From: Acidovorax sp. NCPPB 4044
GTDB lineage: Bacteria; Pseudomonadota; Gammaproteobacteria; Burkholderiales; Burkholderiaceae_C
Direction: 5' to 3'
Assembly: GCF_028069655.1 (NCBI RefSeq)
Contig: NZ_JAMCOS010000001.1
Coordinates: 774,001 to 838,000, forward strand
Length of the DNA: 64,000 nucleotides
Each line of letters starts with the position of its first letter. Positions within the stretch are counted from its first letter, which is position 1. Shown here in pieces: positions 40,404 to 48,875 of this stretch. The notes beneath the pieces are model-generated. The model worked only from the letters and a program-made list of their open reading frames with translations, was not told the origin of the DNA and searched no databases. The translations under genes were made by a program, and so were the position numbers.

Positions 40404-41492
40404 TTACTTGAGGTCGTCGGTCAGCACGCGGACGATGCGTTCCGCGTTGGCCGACGACTCGGGCGCACCTGCGGCGTTGAGCACCGACACCGTGCTCTTG
40501 TTGTCCACGCTGCGCACCTGGATGCGGTACTTGACCGGCGCGGACGCGTCGTTCGAGCGGCCCAGCAGCTTGCCGAAGAAGCCGGGGTCCTTCTTCTCGG
40601 TGGGTTCCACGTAGCGCACGAAGTACACGCCTTCGGCACGGTTGCGGTCCTCGACGGTGAAGCCCGTGCGATCGAGCGCCAGGCCCACGCGGCGCCATGC
40701 GCGGTCGAAGTTCTCTTCCAGCTCCACCACCGGGGCGTTGCCCACGCGGCCGGCACGGGCCGAGGGCAGCGGCTGCACGGGGGCGGCTGCCACGGCGCGG
40801 GACTGCTCCTCGCTCACGCCGAGCTTGACCATCAGGCGGCGCAGGAATTCGGTTTCGAGTTCGGGATCGACCGGACGGGGCTGCCAGATGGTGTTGTCCT
40901 TCTGGCTGGAGGTGTAGACCTCGACCATGCCGCGGTGGCTGATGAAGATCTCGGTGCCGCCGTTGGCGCCGCGCTCCAGGCGCGTGCGGAACTTGTCGCG
41001 CTCGCCGGTGGAATAGGCCGATTCGAACAGCTTGCCGATCGTGGAGCGGATGATGTCCTGCGGCAGCTTGGCGCGGTTCTCGGCCCAGTCGGTTTCCATG
41101 ATGCCGAGGTTGGGCTGGTCCTGGACTAGCACGAAGCCGTTCTCGTTCCAGAAGTCGCGCACGGGCTCCCACAGGGCGTCGGCCGGGCGGCTCACGACCA
41201 GCCAGCGCTGGTTGCCGTCGCGTTCGATGCGCACGTCGCCCAGCGACTTGGTGGCGGCGTTGACCGCGCCGGGCGCCTTCTGCGCCTGGCCCGCCTGGAA
41301 GGCGGCCGCGGACACCACGCCGCCCTGTACGGCGTAGCGCGAATCGCGCGAGAGCTGGGTCAGGTCGGGGGGCACCTCCAGCGTCACGCCCTTGGTGGCG
41401 CTCTTGTAGTCGATCTTGTCGCTCTCCAGGACGGAGCAGGCGGACAGGGCCATGGCAAGGCCCAGCAGGCCCAGGCGGTTGATAGCGTTCAC
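40404..41492 (-). CDS. bamC: Outer-membrane assembly lipoprotein BamC
   Basis: A 362-residue lipoprotein of the BAM complex. The signal (LGLLGLAMALSAC) ends with the lipobox cysteine at position 19. The unstructured N-terminal segment (SDKIDYKSATKGVTLEVPPDLTQL) that wraps BamD is present, followed by two helix-grip domains (WLVVSRPADALWEPVRDFW with GFVLVQDQPNLGIMETDW, and later WRRVGLALDRTGFTVEDRN with EGVYFVRYVEPTE). The start is a GTG at 41490-41492 with AAGGA upstream. It follows dapA by 76 bases, as in many beta- and gammaproteobacteria. Confidence 0.93.
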   Translation of the reverse strand: MNAINRLGLLGLAMALSACSVLESDKIDYKSATKGVTLEVPPDLTQLSRDSRYAVQGGVVSAAAFQAGQAQKAPGAVNAATKSLGDVRIERDGNQRWLVVSRPADALWEPVRDFWNENGFVLVQDQPNLGIMETDWAENRAKLPQDIIRSTIGKLFESAYSTGERDKFRTRLERGANGGTEIFISHRGMVEVYTSSQKDNTIWQPRPVDPELETEFLRRLMVKLGVSEEQSRAVAAAPVQPLPSARAGRVGNAPVVELEENFDRAWRRVGLALDRTGFTVEDRNRAEGVYFVRYVEPTEKKDPGFFGKLLGRSNDASAPVKYRIQVRSVDNKSTVSVLNAAGAPESSANAERIVRVLTDDLK

Positions 41493-41568
41493 GCGAAAAA
41501 TCCTTTGCGGTGTCTCTGGAAGCAGGCGGGTGCGGAAGGGGAGCGCCGGTGCGGCAGTGCGGTGCGGT

Positions 41569-42465
41569 TCAGACCAGGCCGGCGGAGCGCAGGGCGGCTT
41601 CCACGACGGCTTCGCTGCCGGTGGAGAGCGGCGTCATGGGCAGGCGCAGCGTGCCGCCGCACAGGCCCATGCGCTGCATGGCCCACTTCACGGGGATGGG
41701 GTTGGCCTCGACGAACAGGTGCTTGTGCACGGGCATCAGGCGGAATTGGATTTCCATGGCGCGGCGCACGTCGCCCGCGAGGGCGGCCACGCAGAGTTCG
41801 TGCATGGCGCGCGGGGCCACGTTGGCCGTCACGCTGATGTTGCCCTGGCCGCCGCAGAGCATGAGCGCCACGGCCGTGGGGTCGTCGCCCGAGTAGACCG
41901 CGAAGCCCTTGGGCAGGTCGCGGATGAGCCACTGGGCGCGCTCGATGTTGCCGGTGGCTTCCTTGATGCCGACGATGCCGGGCACCTGGGCCAGGCGCAG
42001 CACCGTGTCGTGCTGCATATCGGCGACCGAGCGGCCGGGCACGTTGTAGAGCACGGTGGGCAGGTCGCCCACGGCCTCGGCGATGGCCTTGAAGTGCTGG
42101 TATTGCCCTTCCTGCGTGGGCTTGTTGTAGTAGGGCACCACCTGGAGCTGGCTGTCAGCGCCCACCTTCTTGGCGAAGCGCGCGAGCTCGATGGCTTCTG
42201 AAGTGGAGTTGGCGCCGCAGCCGGCCATGATGGGCGCGCGCCCGGCGGACTGCTCGACGGCCACGCGGATGATCTCGCAGTGCTCCTCGACGTTGACGGT
42301 GGGCGATTCGCCGGTGGTGCCCACCACGCCGATGCAGTCGGTGCCTTCGGCGACGTGCCAGTCGATCAGCTTGCGCAGGGTGGGGTAATCCACGCTGCCA
42401 TCCTCGTGCATGGGCGTGACGAGGGCGACGATGCTGCCGGTGAGGGTGGCGCTGGAAGAGGTCAT
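41569..42465 (-). CDS. dapA: 4-hydroxy-tetrahydrodipicolinate synthase
   Basis: A ~298-residue TIM-barrel lyase that condenses pyruvate with aspartate semialdehyde in lysine/DAP synthesis. Motifs: [52 protein letters not shown] with the catalytic tyrosine region, VLYNVPGRS, and the Schiff-base lysine in [11 protein letters not shown]. The start is taken as the ATG at 42463-42465; a GTG two codons upstream (42471) is equally possible because neither has a clear ribosome binding site. It leads the dapA-bamC-MBL operon. Confidence 0.96.
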   Translation of the reverse strand: MTSSSATLTGSIVALVTPMHEDGSVDYPTLRKLIDWHVAEGTDCIGVVGTTGESPTVNVEEHCEIIRVAVEQSAGRAPIMAGCGANSTSEAIELARFAKKVGADSQLQVVPYYNKPTQEGQYQHFKAIAEAVGDLPTVLYNVPGRSVADMQHDTVLRLAQVPGIVGIKEATGNIERAQWLIRDLPKGFAVYSGDDPTAVALMLCGGQGNISVTANVAPRAMHELCVAALAGDVRRAMEIQFRLMPVHKHLFVEANPIPVKWAMQRMGLCGGTLRLPMTPLSTGSEAVVEAALRSAGLV

Positions 42466-42528
42466 GTCCACGAAGGAAAACGGTAAATGAGCATTCTAAC
42501 GAGTGCGTAACAGGCCCGGATGCAGGGG

Positions 42529-43089
42529 TTACGCCCCCCGGGGCTCCAGGCCGTGGCGCGGCGGTGCGCCGCCGGGCACTTCGCGGACGGCCGCCACGCG
42601 CTGGACGAAACGCTCCGGCGCCGGCAGGAAGCCATCCTCGTAGGCCACCACCCGCAGACCCTCGCAGGCCCCCAGCAGTTCCCCGGGCGCCAGCAGAAAG
42701 TCCGGCCGGGCCGGGCGGCCCACGGTCTCGTTGCCCTGCGCGAAGGTCTCGTACAGCAGCACGCCGCCGGGCGCCACGGCGTCCGCGATGGCCGGCAGCA
42801 GCGGTCGCCAGAGGTAGTGGGTGACCACCACCGCGCCGAAGCGGCGGCCCGCGAACGGCCAGGGGCCCTGCTCGATGTCGGCGCACACCCGCTCGGCCCC
42901 CTCGCCCAGCGCTCCGAGCGCCTCGATCGCCTCCGCCGAGCGGTCCACGCCCACCACGCGGTGGCCGCGGGCATGGAACCAGCCCAGGTGCCGGCCCGTG
43001 CCGCAGGCCACGTCCAGCACCGTGCCGCCCGGGGGCACGAGGTGCGCCCAGCGCACGATCCAGTCCGAAGGGGTGCCAAGGGAGTGCAT
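42529..43089 (-). CDS. SAM-dependent class I methyltransferase
   Basis: A 186-residue methyltransferase of the TehB/UbiE-like fold. Motif I is GGTVLDVACGTGRHLGWF; motif II carries GVDRSAEAIEAL; then ADIEQGPWPFAGRRFGAVVVTHYLWRP; and motif IV APGGVLLYETFAQGNE. Substrate not assignable. The ATG at 43087-43089 lies at the edge of an interspersed repeat, so the promoter region, and possibly the native start, has been reshaped by the insertion. It is 63 bases upstream of dapA and may be cotranscribed with it. Confidence 0.88.
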   Translation of the reverse strand: MHSLGTPSDWIVRWAHLVPPGGTVLDVACGTGRHLGWFHARGHRVVGVDRSAEAIEALGALGEGAERVCADIEQGPWPFAGRRFGAVVVTHYLWRPLLPAIADAVAPGGVLLYETFAQGNETVGRPARPDFLLAPGELLGACEGLRVVAYEDGFLPAPERFVQRVAAVREVPGGAPPRHGLEPRGA

Positions 43090-43090
43090 A

Positions 43091-43140
43091 TTGCTATGTT
43101 TTTTGTAGCTAAAAGCCCAATAAATACGGCGGCATGGAGC
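43091..43140 (+). repeat. Interspersed repeat, divergent copy upstream of the methyltransferase
   Basis: TTGCTATGTTTTTTGTAGCT forms the hairpin half, followed by AAAAGCCCAATAAATACGG and CGGCATGGAGC. It has the same layout as the other copies (hairpin, A-rich linker, CGGCGGCA end) but with more substitutions. It lies between the divergent methyltransferase and NHL-repeat genes. Confidence 0.6.
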
Positions 43141-43185
43141 ACAAAACACCATGGAATGGAGTCGGAGGGCGCCGCCAGCCACTCG

Positions 43186-43197
43186 CCCCCCCCCCCC
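43186..43197 (+). repeat. Homopolymeric tract of 12 C
   Basis: A run of twelve consecutive C bases, 156 bases before the start of the exported NHL-repeat protein gene. It is the longest homopolymer I saw in the window. Its position in the upstream region suits length-dependent (slipped-strand) modulation of promoter spacing; this is a hypothesis. Confidence 0.8.
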
Positions 43198-43352
43198 GGC
43201 GCCCGGTGGCCCCCACCGTTGCGCCCGGCCCGGCAGCCATGCAGGCACGTCCGCGCCCGTTGCTTTTTTCCCGACCCCGGGGATTTTCGGGGCTGCGCGG
43301 GCCAAGGGCGGTTCTAAGATCACCCATCCGTCATCGGGGGATTCAGGTGCAT

Positions 43353-45296
43353 ATGCTGTCATTTCATCGCCGTGGGGGCACGGCCGGGTGGGGCCGTCCG
43401 GGTGCCCGCGGAGCCTGGCTGTGCTGGCTGCTTCTGGCGGCCCTGGCAGGACTGTCCGGCGTGCCGGCCGCCCGGGCGCAGGCCATTTCCACCGTGGCGG
43501 GCACGGGCGTGCAGGGCTTCGGCGGGGACGGAGGGCCGGCCACTTCCGCGCAAATGAATTTTGCGTATGGCGTGGCGGCCGACGGGGCGGGCGCCATCTA
43601 CATCGTCGACAGCGCCAACCACCGCGTGCGCCGGGTGGATGCGGCGGGCACCATCGCCACCGTCGCCGGCACCGGCGTGGCGGGCTACGGGGGCGACGGC
43701 GGGCCGGCCGTGGCCGCGCAGCTCAACGAGCCCCGGGGCATCGCGTTGGATGCGGCGGGCAATCTGTACGTGGCCGACCTGAACAACCACCGCATCCGGC
43801 GCGTGGATGCGGGCGGCACCATCACCACGGTCGCGGGCACGGGCGCGGCCGGTTTCTCGGGCGACGGCGGCGCAGCCACCGCGGCGCAGCTCAACAGCCC
43901 CTTCGGCGTGGCCGCGGACGGCGCGGGCCGGATCTACATCGCCGACAGCGCCAACTACCGTGTGCGGCGCGTGGATGCCGGCGGCACGATCGCCACCATC
44001 GCGGGAATCGGCACGCCGGGCTACGGCGGGGACAACGGGCCCGCCCTGGCGGCGCAATTCCAGTTCATCTTCGGGATCTTCCGCGACGGCACGGGCAACC
44101 TGTTCCTGGCGGACGGCAACAACCACCGCATCCGCCGGGTGGATGCGGGCGGCACCATGACCACCGTGGCCGGCACGGGCACGAGCGGGTTCGGCGGCAA
44201 CGGCGGCAGCGCCGTGGCGGCCCAGCTCAACTTCCCCGCGGGGATGGTGGTCGACGGCGGCGGTGTGCTCTACATCGCCGACGCCGGCAACAACCGCGTC
44301 CGGCAGGTGGACACGGGCGGCACGATCACCACCGTGGCCGGCACGGGCACGTCGGGGTACGGCGGCGACGGCGGCCCCGCCACGGCGGCGCAGCTGCAGT
44401 TCCCGTTCGCACTGGCGCTGGGCACCCGCGGGCTTCTGTATGTGGCGGATACGGCCAATTTCCGGACCCGGCTCGTTACCCTGCCGATCCCGCCGGGCGC
44501 GCCCACGGGCCTGGGCGCCACCGCCAGCGACGGGCAGGCCCGCCTCGCGTGGACCGCGCCCGCCGATGCGGGATCCAGCCCCGTCTCGGGCTACACGGCC
44601 ACCGGCACGCCGGTCGGGGGCGGCGCGGCCGTTTCCTGCACGGCCACGGCACCATCGACCCAATGCACGGCCGCCGGCCTGGGCGACGGGGTGGTCTACC
44701 GCTTCACCGTCCGGGCCACGAGCGGCGCCGGGGACAGCCCGGCCTCCGATGCCGTGCAGGTGGCCTCCGCCGGCGCCGTGCCCGGCATGGCGGGAGCGGC
44801 CGGCACGGTGGTGTCGGGCGGCGGCAGCGGGTGCGCGCTGGTGCCCGCTGCCACGGGTTTTGGCGCCGTGCCGGCGGGCCTGCCCGCGGGAGCGACGGTG
44901 GCGGCCGGGGCCTTCCGTTTCCGTGCCGAGGGGTGCGCGGGCGCCGCGTTGACGGTGTCGGTGACCTATCCCGAACCGCTGCCCGCCGCAGCGCGCATCT
45001 ACCAGTACGGTCCGCCGGTGGCCGGGCAGGCGGCTGCCTGGTCCGAGCCTGCCGGCGCCAGTTTGAGCGTGGACCGCCGCACGGTGACCTACGGCGTGTC
45101 GGACGACGGCGCCTTCGATGCGGACACCGTCGCCGCGGGCGCCATCGAAGGCCGGCTGGCCCCGCTCGTGCTGGCGGTGGCCAGCGGCATCCAGCCGGTT
45201 CCCGTGGCGGGCGGATGGGGCCTGGGGCTCATGGCCCTGCTCATGGCGGCGACGGGCCTGGCCGGCCTGCACCGGACGCGCCGCCGGCCGGCATGA
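43353..45296 (+). CDS. Exported NHL-repeat protein with choice-of-anchor-U-like domain and IPTL-CTERM-like tail
   Basis: A 647-residue surface or secreted protein. After a signal peptide (hydrophobic WLCWLLLAALAGLSG, cleavage near ARAQA), six or so NHL-type repeats follow, each built on TVAGTG-GFGGDGGPATAAQL-GVA-D-G-IYIAD-NHRVRRVDAGG, forming a beta-propeller. Next comes a fibronectin-like section (PGAPTGLGATASDGQARLAW, GVVYRFTVRATSGAGDS), then a domain with VSVTYPEPLPAAARIYQYGP and VTYGVSDDGAFDADTVAAG, matching the choice-of-anchor U pattern. The C-terminus (VPVAGGWGLGLMALLMAATG then LHRTRRR) is an IPTL-CTERM-like sorting signal: short motif, helix, basic cluster. Function likely binding or adhesion; the start at ATG 43353 is preferred over GTG 43347. 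Confidence 0.82.
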   Translation: MLSFHRRGGTAGWGRPGARGAWLCWLLLAALAGLSGVPAARAQAISTVAGTGVQGFGGDGGPATSAQMNFAYGVAADGAGAIYIVDSANHRVRRVDAAGTIATVAGTGVAGYGGDGGPAVAAQLNEPRGIALDAAGNLYVADLNNHRIRRVDAGGTITTVAGTGAAGFSGDGGAATAAQLNSPFGVAADGAGRIYIADSANYRVRRVDAGGTIATIAGIGTPGYGGDNGPALAAQFQFIFGIFRDGTGNLFLADGNNHRIRRVDAGGTMTTVAGTGTSGFGGNGGSAVAAQLNFPAGMVVDGGGVLYIADAGNNRVRQVDTGGTITTVAGTGTSGYGGDGGPATAAQLQFPFALALGTRGLLYVADTANFRTRLVTLPIPPGAPTGLGATASDGQARLAWTAPADAGSSPVSGYTATGTPVGGGAAVSCTATAPSTQCTAAGLGDGVVYRFTVRATSGAGDSPASDAVQVASAGAVPGMAGAAGTVVSGGGSGCALVPAATGFGAVPAGLPAGATVAAGAFRFRAEGCAGAALTVSVTYPEPLPAAARIYQYGPPVAGQAAAWSEPAGASLSVDRRTVTYGVSDDGAFDADTVAAGAIEGRLAPLVLAVASGIQPVPVAGGWGLGLMALLMAATGLAGLHRTRRRPA

Positions 45297-45327
45297 CCCC
45301 CGCGCCGCGGCCGCACCGCGGCGCCGG

Positions 45328-45501
45328 TCAGAAGCAGGACCAGACCTGGTCCGCCATCATCACGACGAACCCCGGCTCGCCATAGAGCGCGAAAGCCGCG
45401 GCGAGCACGGCAGCCGCGGCCGCGCCCCAGGCCAGCCGGCGGCCCCACGGTGCGGGCCGGGCGCGGCGGTCGGGGGCCGGGGGCGGTGCGGAGGCGTGCA
45501 T
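45328..45501 (-). CDS. Small membrane protein ending MADQVWSCF
   Basis: A 57-residue protein with a Pro/Arg-rich N-terminus and one hydrophobic segment (LAWGAAAAAVLAAAFALYG), ending GFVVMMADQVWSCF. I recall similarly short Burkholderiales proteins with this kind of ending (from memory, unsearched). It lies 20 bases after the stop of the MFS transporter on the same strand and may be a subunit or modulator of it, or an unrelated cotranscribed protein. Length is near the limit of reliable prediction. Confidence 0.5.
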   Translation of the reverse strand: MHASAPPPAPDRRARPAPWGRRLAWGAAAAAVLAAAFALYGEPGFVVMMADQVWSCF

Positions 45502-45521
45502 GGCGAGCGAAACGTCGCGCC

Positions 45522-46751
45522 TCAGGCGGGCCGCACTTCCGGGCGGCGGATGGGCGTCTCGCGGATCGGCAGGTTGATGAGCCCCGCCGCCACGCCGAGC
45601 GCGATGGAGAGGTACCAGACCACGTCGTAGCTGCCCGTGCGGTCGTACAGGTACCCGCCCAGCCAGACGCCCAGGAAGCTGCCGATCTGGTGGCTGAAGA
45701 ACACGAAGCCCCCCAGCATCGAGAGGTGCTGCACGCCGAAGATCTGCGCGACCGTCGCATTGGTGGGCGGCACGGTGGAGAGCCAGAGCGCGCCGATCAC
45801 CGCCGAGAACACGTAGACCGACACCGGCGAGAGCGGCACGAGCAGGAACACCGTGATCGCCGCGGCCCGCGCGAAGTAGATGAAGGCCAGGATGTGCCGC
45901 CGCGCCATGCGCTGGCCGAGCGTGCCCGCGATGTAGGTGCCGAACACGTTGAAGAGCCCGATCAGCGCCAGCGCGTAGCTGGCCACCTGGGGCGAGAGGC
46001 CGTGGTCCTTGAGGTAGCTGGGCATGTGCACGCCGATGAACACCACCTGGAAGCCGCACACGAAGTACCCGGCCGTGAGCAGCAGGAAGCTGGGATAGCG
46101 CAGGGCCTCGGAGAGCGCCTCGCCCACGGCCTGCTTGCGCGGCGTGCCGGCGGCGGCGCCGGCCGCGCGGCCGAAGCCCGGCTCGCGCAGGCCGAAGGCC
46201 AGCGGCACGATGAGCAGCACCATGGCCGAGAGGGCGAGCAGCGATTCCTGCCAGCCCAGGCGCGCGATCAGCTGGCCTTCCACGGGCACCATGAGGAACT
46301 GCCCGAACGAACCCGCCGCGGCCGCCACGCCCATGGCCCAGGAGCGCTTCTCGGGCGCGATCTGCCGGCCCAGCACGCCGTAGATCACCGCGTAGGTGGT
46401 GCCGGCCTGCGCCGCGCCGATCAGCACGCCCGCCGTGAGCGCGAACAGCAACGGCGTGGGCGAGAGCGCCATGCCGGCCAGCCCGAAGGCGTAGAGCACC
46501 GCGCCGCCGATCAGCACGCGGAAGGCGCCGAAGCGGTCGGCCGCCATGCCCGCGAAGATGCCGAAGATGCCCCAGGCGATGTTCTGCACGGCGATGGCCA
46601 GCGCGAAGGTCTGTCGGGTCCAGCCCATATCCTGGGTGATGGGCTGCAGCCACAGGCCGAAGCCGTGGCGGATGCCCATGGAGAGCGTGACGATGGCGGC
46701 GCCGCAGGCGAGCACCTGCACCATGGACAGTTTTTGCGGTTCGGAGGACAT
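45522..46751 (-). CDS. MFS transporter
   Basis: A 409-residue major facilitator with 12 predicted helices. The first half has ITLSMGIRHGFGLWLQP-type packing and the A-motif region GMAADRFGAFRVLIGG between helices 2 and 3; the central loop is Gly/Ala-rich (GRAAGAAAGTPRKQAVGE); the second half repeats the motif in GTLGQRMARRHILA. The overall shape resembles the oxalate/formate and MCT-like antiporter branch (RHGFGLWLQPIT), but substrate cannot be read. The start is the ATG at 46749-46751. Confidence 0.87.
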   Translation of the reverse strand: MSSEPQKLSMVQVLACGAAIVTLSMGIRHGFGLWLQPITQDMGWTRQTFALAIAVQNIAWGIFGIFAGMAADRFGAFRVLIGGAVLYAFGLAGMALSPTPLLFALTAGVLIGAAQAGTTYAVIYGVLGRQIAPEKRSWAMGVAAAAGSFGQFLMVPVEGQLIARLGWQESLLALSAMVLLIVPLAFGLREPGFGRAAGAAAGTPRKQAVGEALSEALRYPSFLLLTAGYFVCGFQVVFIGVHMPSYLKDHGLSPQVASYALALIGLFNVFGTYIAGTLGQRMARRHILAFIYFARAAAITVFLLVPLSPVSVYVFSAVIGALWLSTVPPTNATVAQIFGVQHLSMLGGFVFFSHQIGSFLGVWLGGYLYDRTGSYDVVWYLSIALGVAAGLINLPIRETPIRRPEVRPA

Positions 46752-46873
46752 CGGTCGAATGTAGCCAAAAGCGTCTGCCGCCGCTGGCCGCGTGCCACGG
46801 GTTAACCCGCGTTTCCGGGGTGGCTGTCTTTATATCCAGTGCCGGCGGGGGCGCCGCACTACAATCCGCGCCC

Positions 46874-48856
46874 ATGGCAGCCAAACCCTCTCCTGTGTCG
46901 CCCGGCGACTATTCCGAAGGTTCGATCCGCGTGCTCAAGGGCCTGGAGCCCGTCAAGCAGCGGCCGGGCATGTACACCCGCACGGACAACCCGCTCCACA
47001 TCATCCAGGAAGTGCTCGACAACGCGGCCGACGAGGCCCTGGCCGGGCACGGCAAGCGCATCAAGGTCACGCTGCACGCCGACGGCTCGGTGGGCATCGA
47101 GGACGACGGCCGCGGCATTCCGTTCGGGCTGCACCCCGAGGAGAAGGCGCCCGTGATCGAGCTGGTCTTCACGCGGCTGCACGCGGGCGGCAAGTTCGAC
47201 AAGGGCAAGGGCGGCGCCTACAGCTTCTCGGGCGGCCTGCACGGCGTGGGCGTCTCGGTCACCAACGCGCTCGCGCTGCGGCTGGAGGCCACCACCCACC
47301 GCGACGGGCAGATCGCCCGCCTGGTGTTCGCCGGCGGCGACGTGGTCGAACCCCTCGTGGCCCGGCCCCTGGCGGCCGGTGAGCGCCGCCAGGGCACCTC
47401 GGTGCGCGTCTGGCCCGACCCCAAATATTTCGAATCGTCCGCGCTGCCGATGGGCGAGCTGGTGCACCTGCTGCGCAGCAAGGCCGTGCTGATGCCGGGC
47501 GTCACCGTGTCGCTGGTCAACGAGAAGAGCAAGGAAACGCAGACCTGGCAGTACAAGGGCGGGCTGCGCGACTACCTGGGCCAGAACCTCGCGGCCGACC
47601 CGGTGATCCCGCTCTTCGAGGGCGAGGGCCATGCCGACCGCCACAACGAGAGCTTCGCCGAGGGCGAGGGCGCCGCGTGGTGCGTGGCCTTCACCGAGGA
47701 AGGCCAGCCCATGCGCGAGAGCTACGTCAACCTCATTCCCACCAGCGCGGGCGGCACGCACGAGAGCGGCCTGCGCGACGGCCTGTTCAACGCCGTCAAG
47801 AGCTTCATCGAGCTGCACTCGCTGCTGCCCAAGGGCGTGAAGCTGCTGCCCGAGGACGTGTTCGCGCGCGCCTCGTACGTGCTGTCGGCCAAGGTGCTCG
47901 ATCCGCAGTTCCAGGGCCAGATCAAGGAGCGCCTCAACTCGCGCGATGCCGTGCGGCTGGTGAGCGGCTTCGTGCGCCCCGCACTCGAACTCTGGCTGCA
48001 CCAGCACGTGGACTACGGCCGCAAGCTCGCCGAACTCGCCATCCGGGCCGCGCAGACGCGCCAGAAGGCCGGCCAGAAGGTCGAGAAGAAGAAGGGCTCC
48101 GGCGTGGCCGTGCTGCCCGGCAAGCTGACCGACTGCGAGAGCCGCGACCTCTCGCACAACGAGGTCTTCCTGGTCGAGGGCGACTCCGCCGGCGGCAGCG
48201 CCAAGATGGGCCGCGACAAGGAATGCCAGGCCGTGCTGCCGCTGCGCGGCAAGGTGCTCAACACCTGGGAGGTGGACCGCGACCGGCTCTTCGCCAACAA
48301 CGAGATCCACGACATCTCCGTGGCGCTGGGCGTCGATCCGCACGGCCCCAACGACACGCCCGACCTGTCGGGCCTGCGCTACGGCAAGGTCTGCATCCTG
48401 TCCGATGCCGACGTGGACGGCTCGCACATCCAGGTGCTGCTGCTCACGCTGTTCTTCCGCCACTTCCCCAAGCTCATCGAGACCGGCCACATCTACGTGG
48501 CCCGGCCGCCGCTCTACCGCGTGGACGTGCCCGCCCGCGGCAAGAAGCCGGCGTCCAAGCTCTATGCGCTGGACGACGGCGAGCTGGAAGCCATCCTCGA
48601 CAAGTGCGCCAAGGACGGCGTGGCGCGCGAGAGGTGCCAGATCAGCCGCTTCAAGGGCCTGGGCGAGATGAACGCCGAGCAACTCTGGGAGACCACGCTC
48701 AACCCCGACACGCGCCGGCTGCTGCCCGTGCAGCTGGGCGTGCTGGGCTTCGCCGAAACCGAGGGCCTCATCACCAAGCTCATGGGCAAGGGCGAGGCCG
48801 CCGCGCGGCGCGAACTGATGGAACTGCATGGCGACGCCGTGGAAGTGGACATCTGA
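46874..48856 (+). CDS. parE: DNA topoisomerase IV subunit B
   Basis: A 660-residue ATPase subunit that decatenates daughter chromosomes with ParC. The GHKL domain shows YTRTDNPLHIIQEVLDNAAD, IEDDGRGIPFG and GGLHGVGVSVTNAL; the transducer runs through the 200-400 region; the TOPRIM domain has VFLVEGDSAGGSAKMGRD and LSDADVDGSHIQVLLL; a C-terminal region ends ELMELHGDAVEVDI. Features such as KFDKGKGGAYSFSGGLHG and the ParE length (no GyrB insert) separate it from GyrB. The ATG is 46874; the transglycosylase gene starts 19 bases after its stop. Confidence 0.96.
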   Translation: MAAKPSPVSPGDYSEGSIRVLKGLEPVKQRPGMYTRTDNPLHIIQEVLDNAADEALAGHGKRIKVTLHADGSVGIEDDGRGIPFGLHPEEKAPVIELVFTRLHAGGKFDKGKGGAYSFSGGLHGVGVSVTNALALRLEATTHRDGQIARLVFAGGDVVEPLVARPLAAGERRQGTSVRVWPDPKYFESSALPMGELVHLLRSKAVLMPGVTVSLVNEKSKETQTWQYKGGLRDYLGQNLAADPVIPLFEGEGHADRHNESFAEGEGAAWCVAFTEEGQPMRESYVNLIPTSAGGTHESGLRDGLFNAVKSFIELHSLLPKGVKLLPEDVFARASYVLSAKVLDPQFQGQIKERLNSRDAVRLVSGFVRPALELWLHQHVDYGRKLAELAIRAAQTRQKAGQKVEKKKGSGVAVLPGKLTDCESRDLSHNEVFLVEGDSAGGSAKMGRDKECQAVLPLRGKVLNTWEVDRDRLFANNEIHDISVALGVDPHGPNDTPDLSGLRYGKVCILSDADVDGSHIQVLLLTLFFRHFPKLIETGHIYVARPPLYRVDVPARGKKPASKLYALDDGELEAILDKCAKDGVARERCQISRFKGLGEMNAEQLWETTLNPDTRRLLPVQLGVLGFAETEGLITKLMGKGEAAARRELMELHGDAVEVDI

Positions 48857-48875
48857 AACCGGCGAACATCGCGCC

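Noticed and set aside
43500..44480. Repeated blocks that look like a repeat array
   Set aside because: They are the coding repeats of the NHL propeller, with variable spacing and full reading frame, not a CRISPR or other array. No CRISPR-like direct repeats with spacers were seen anywhere.
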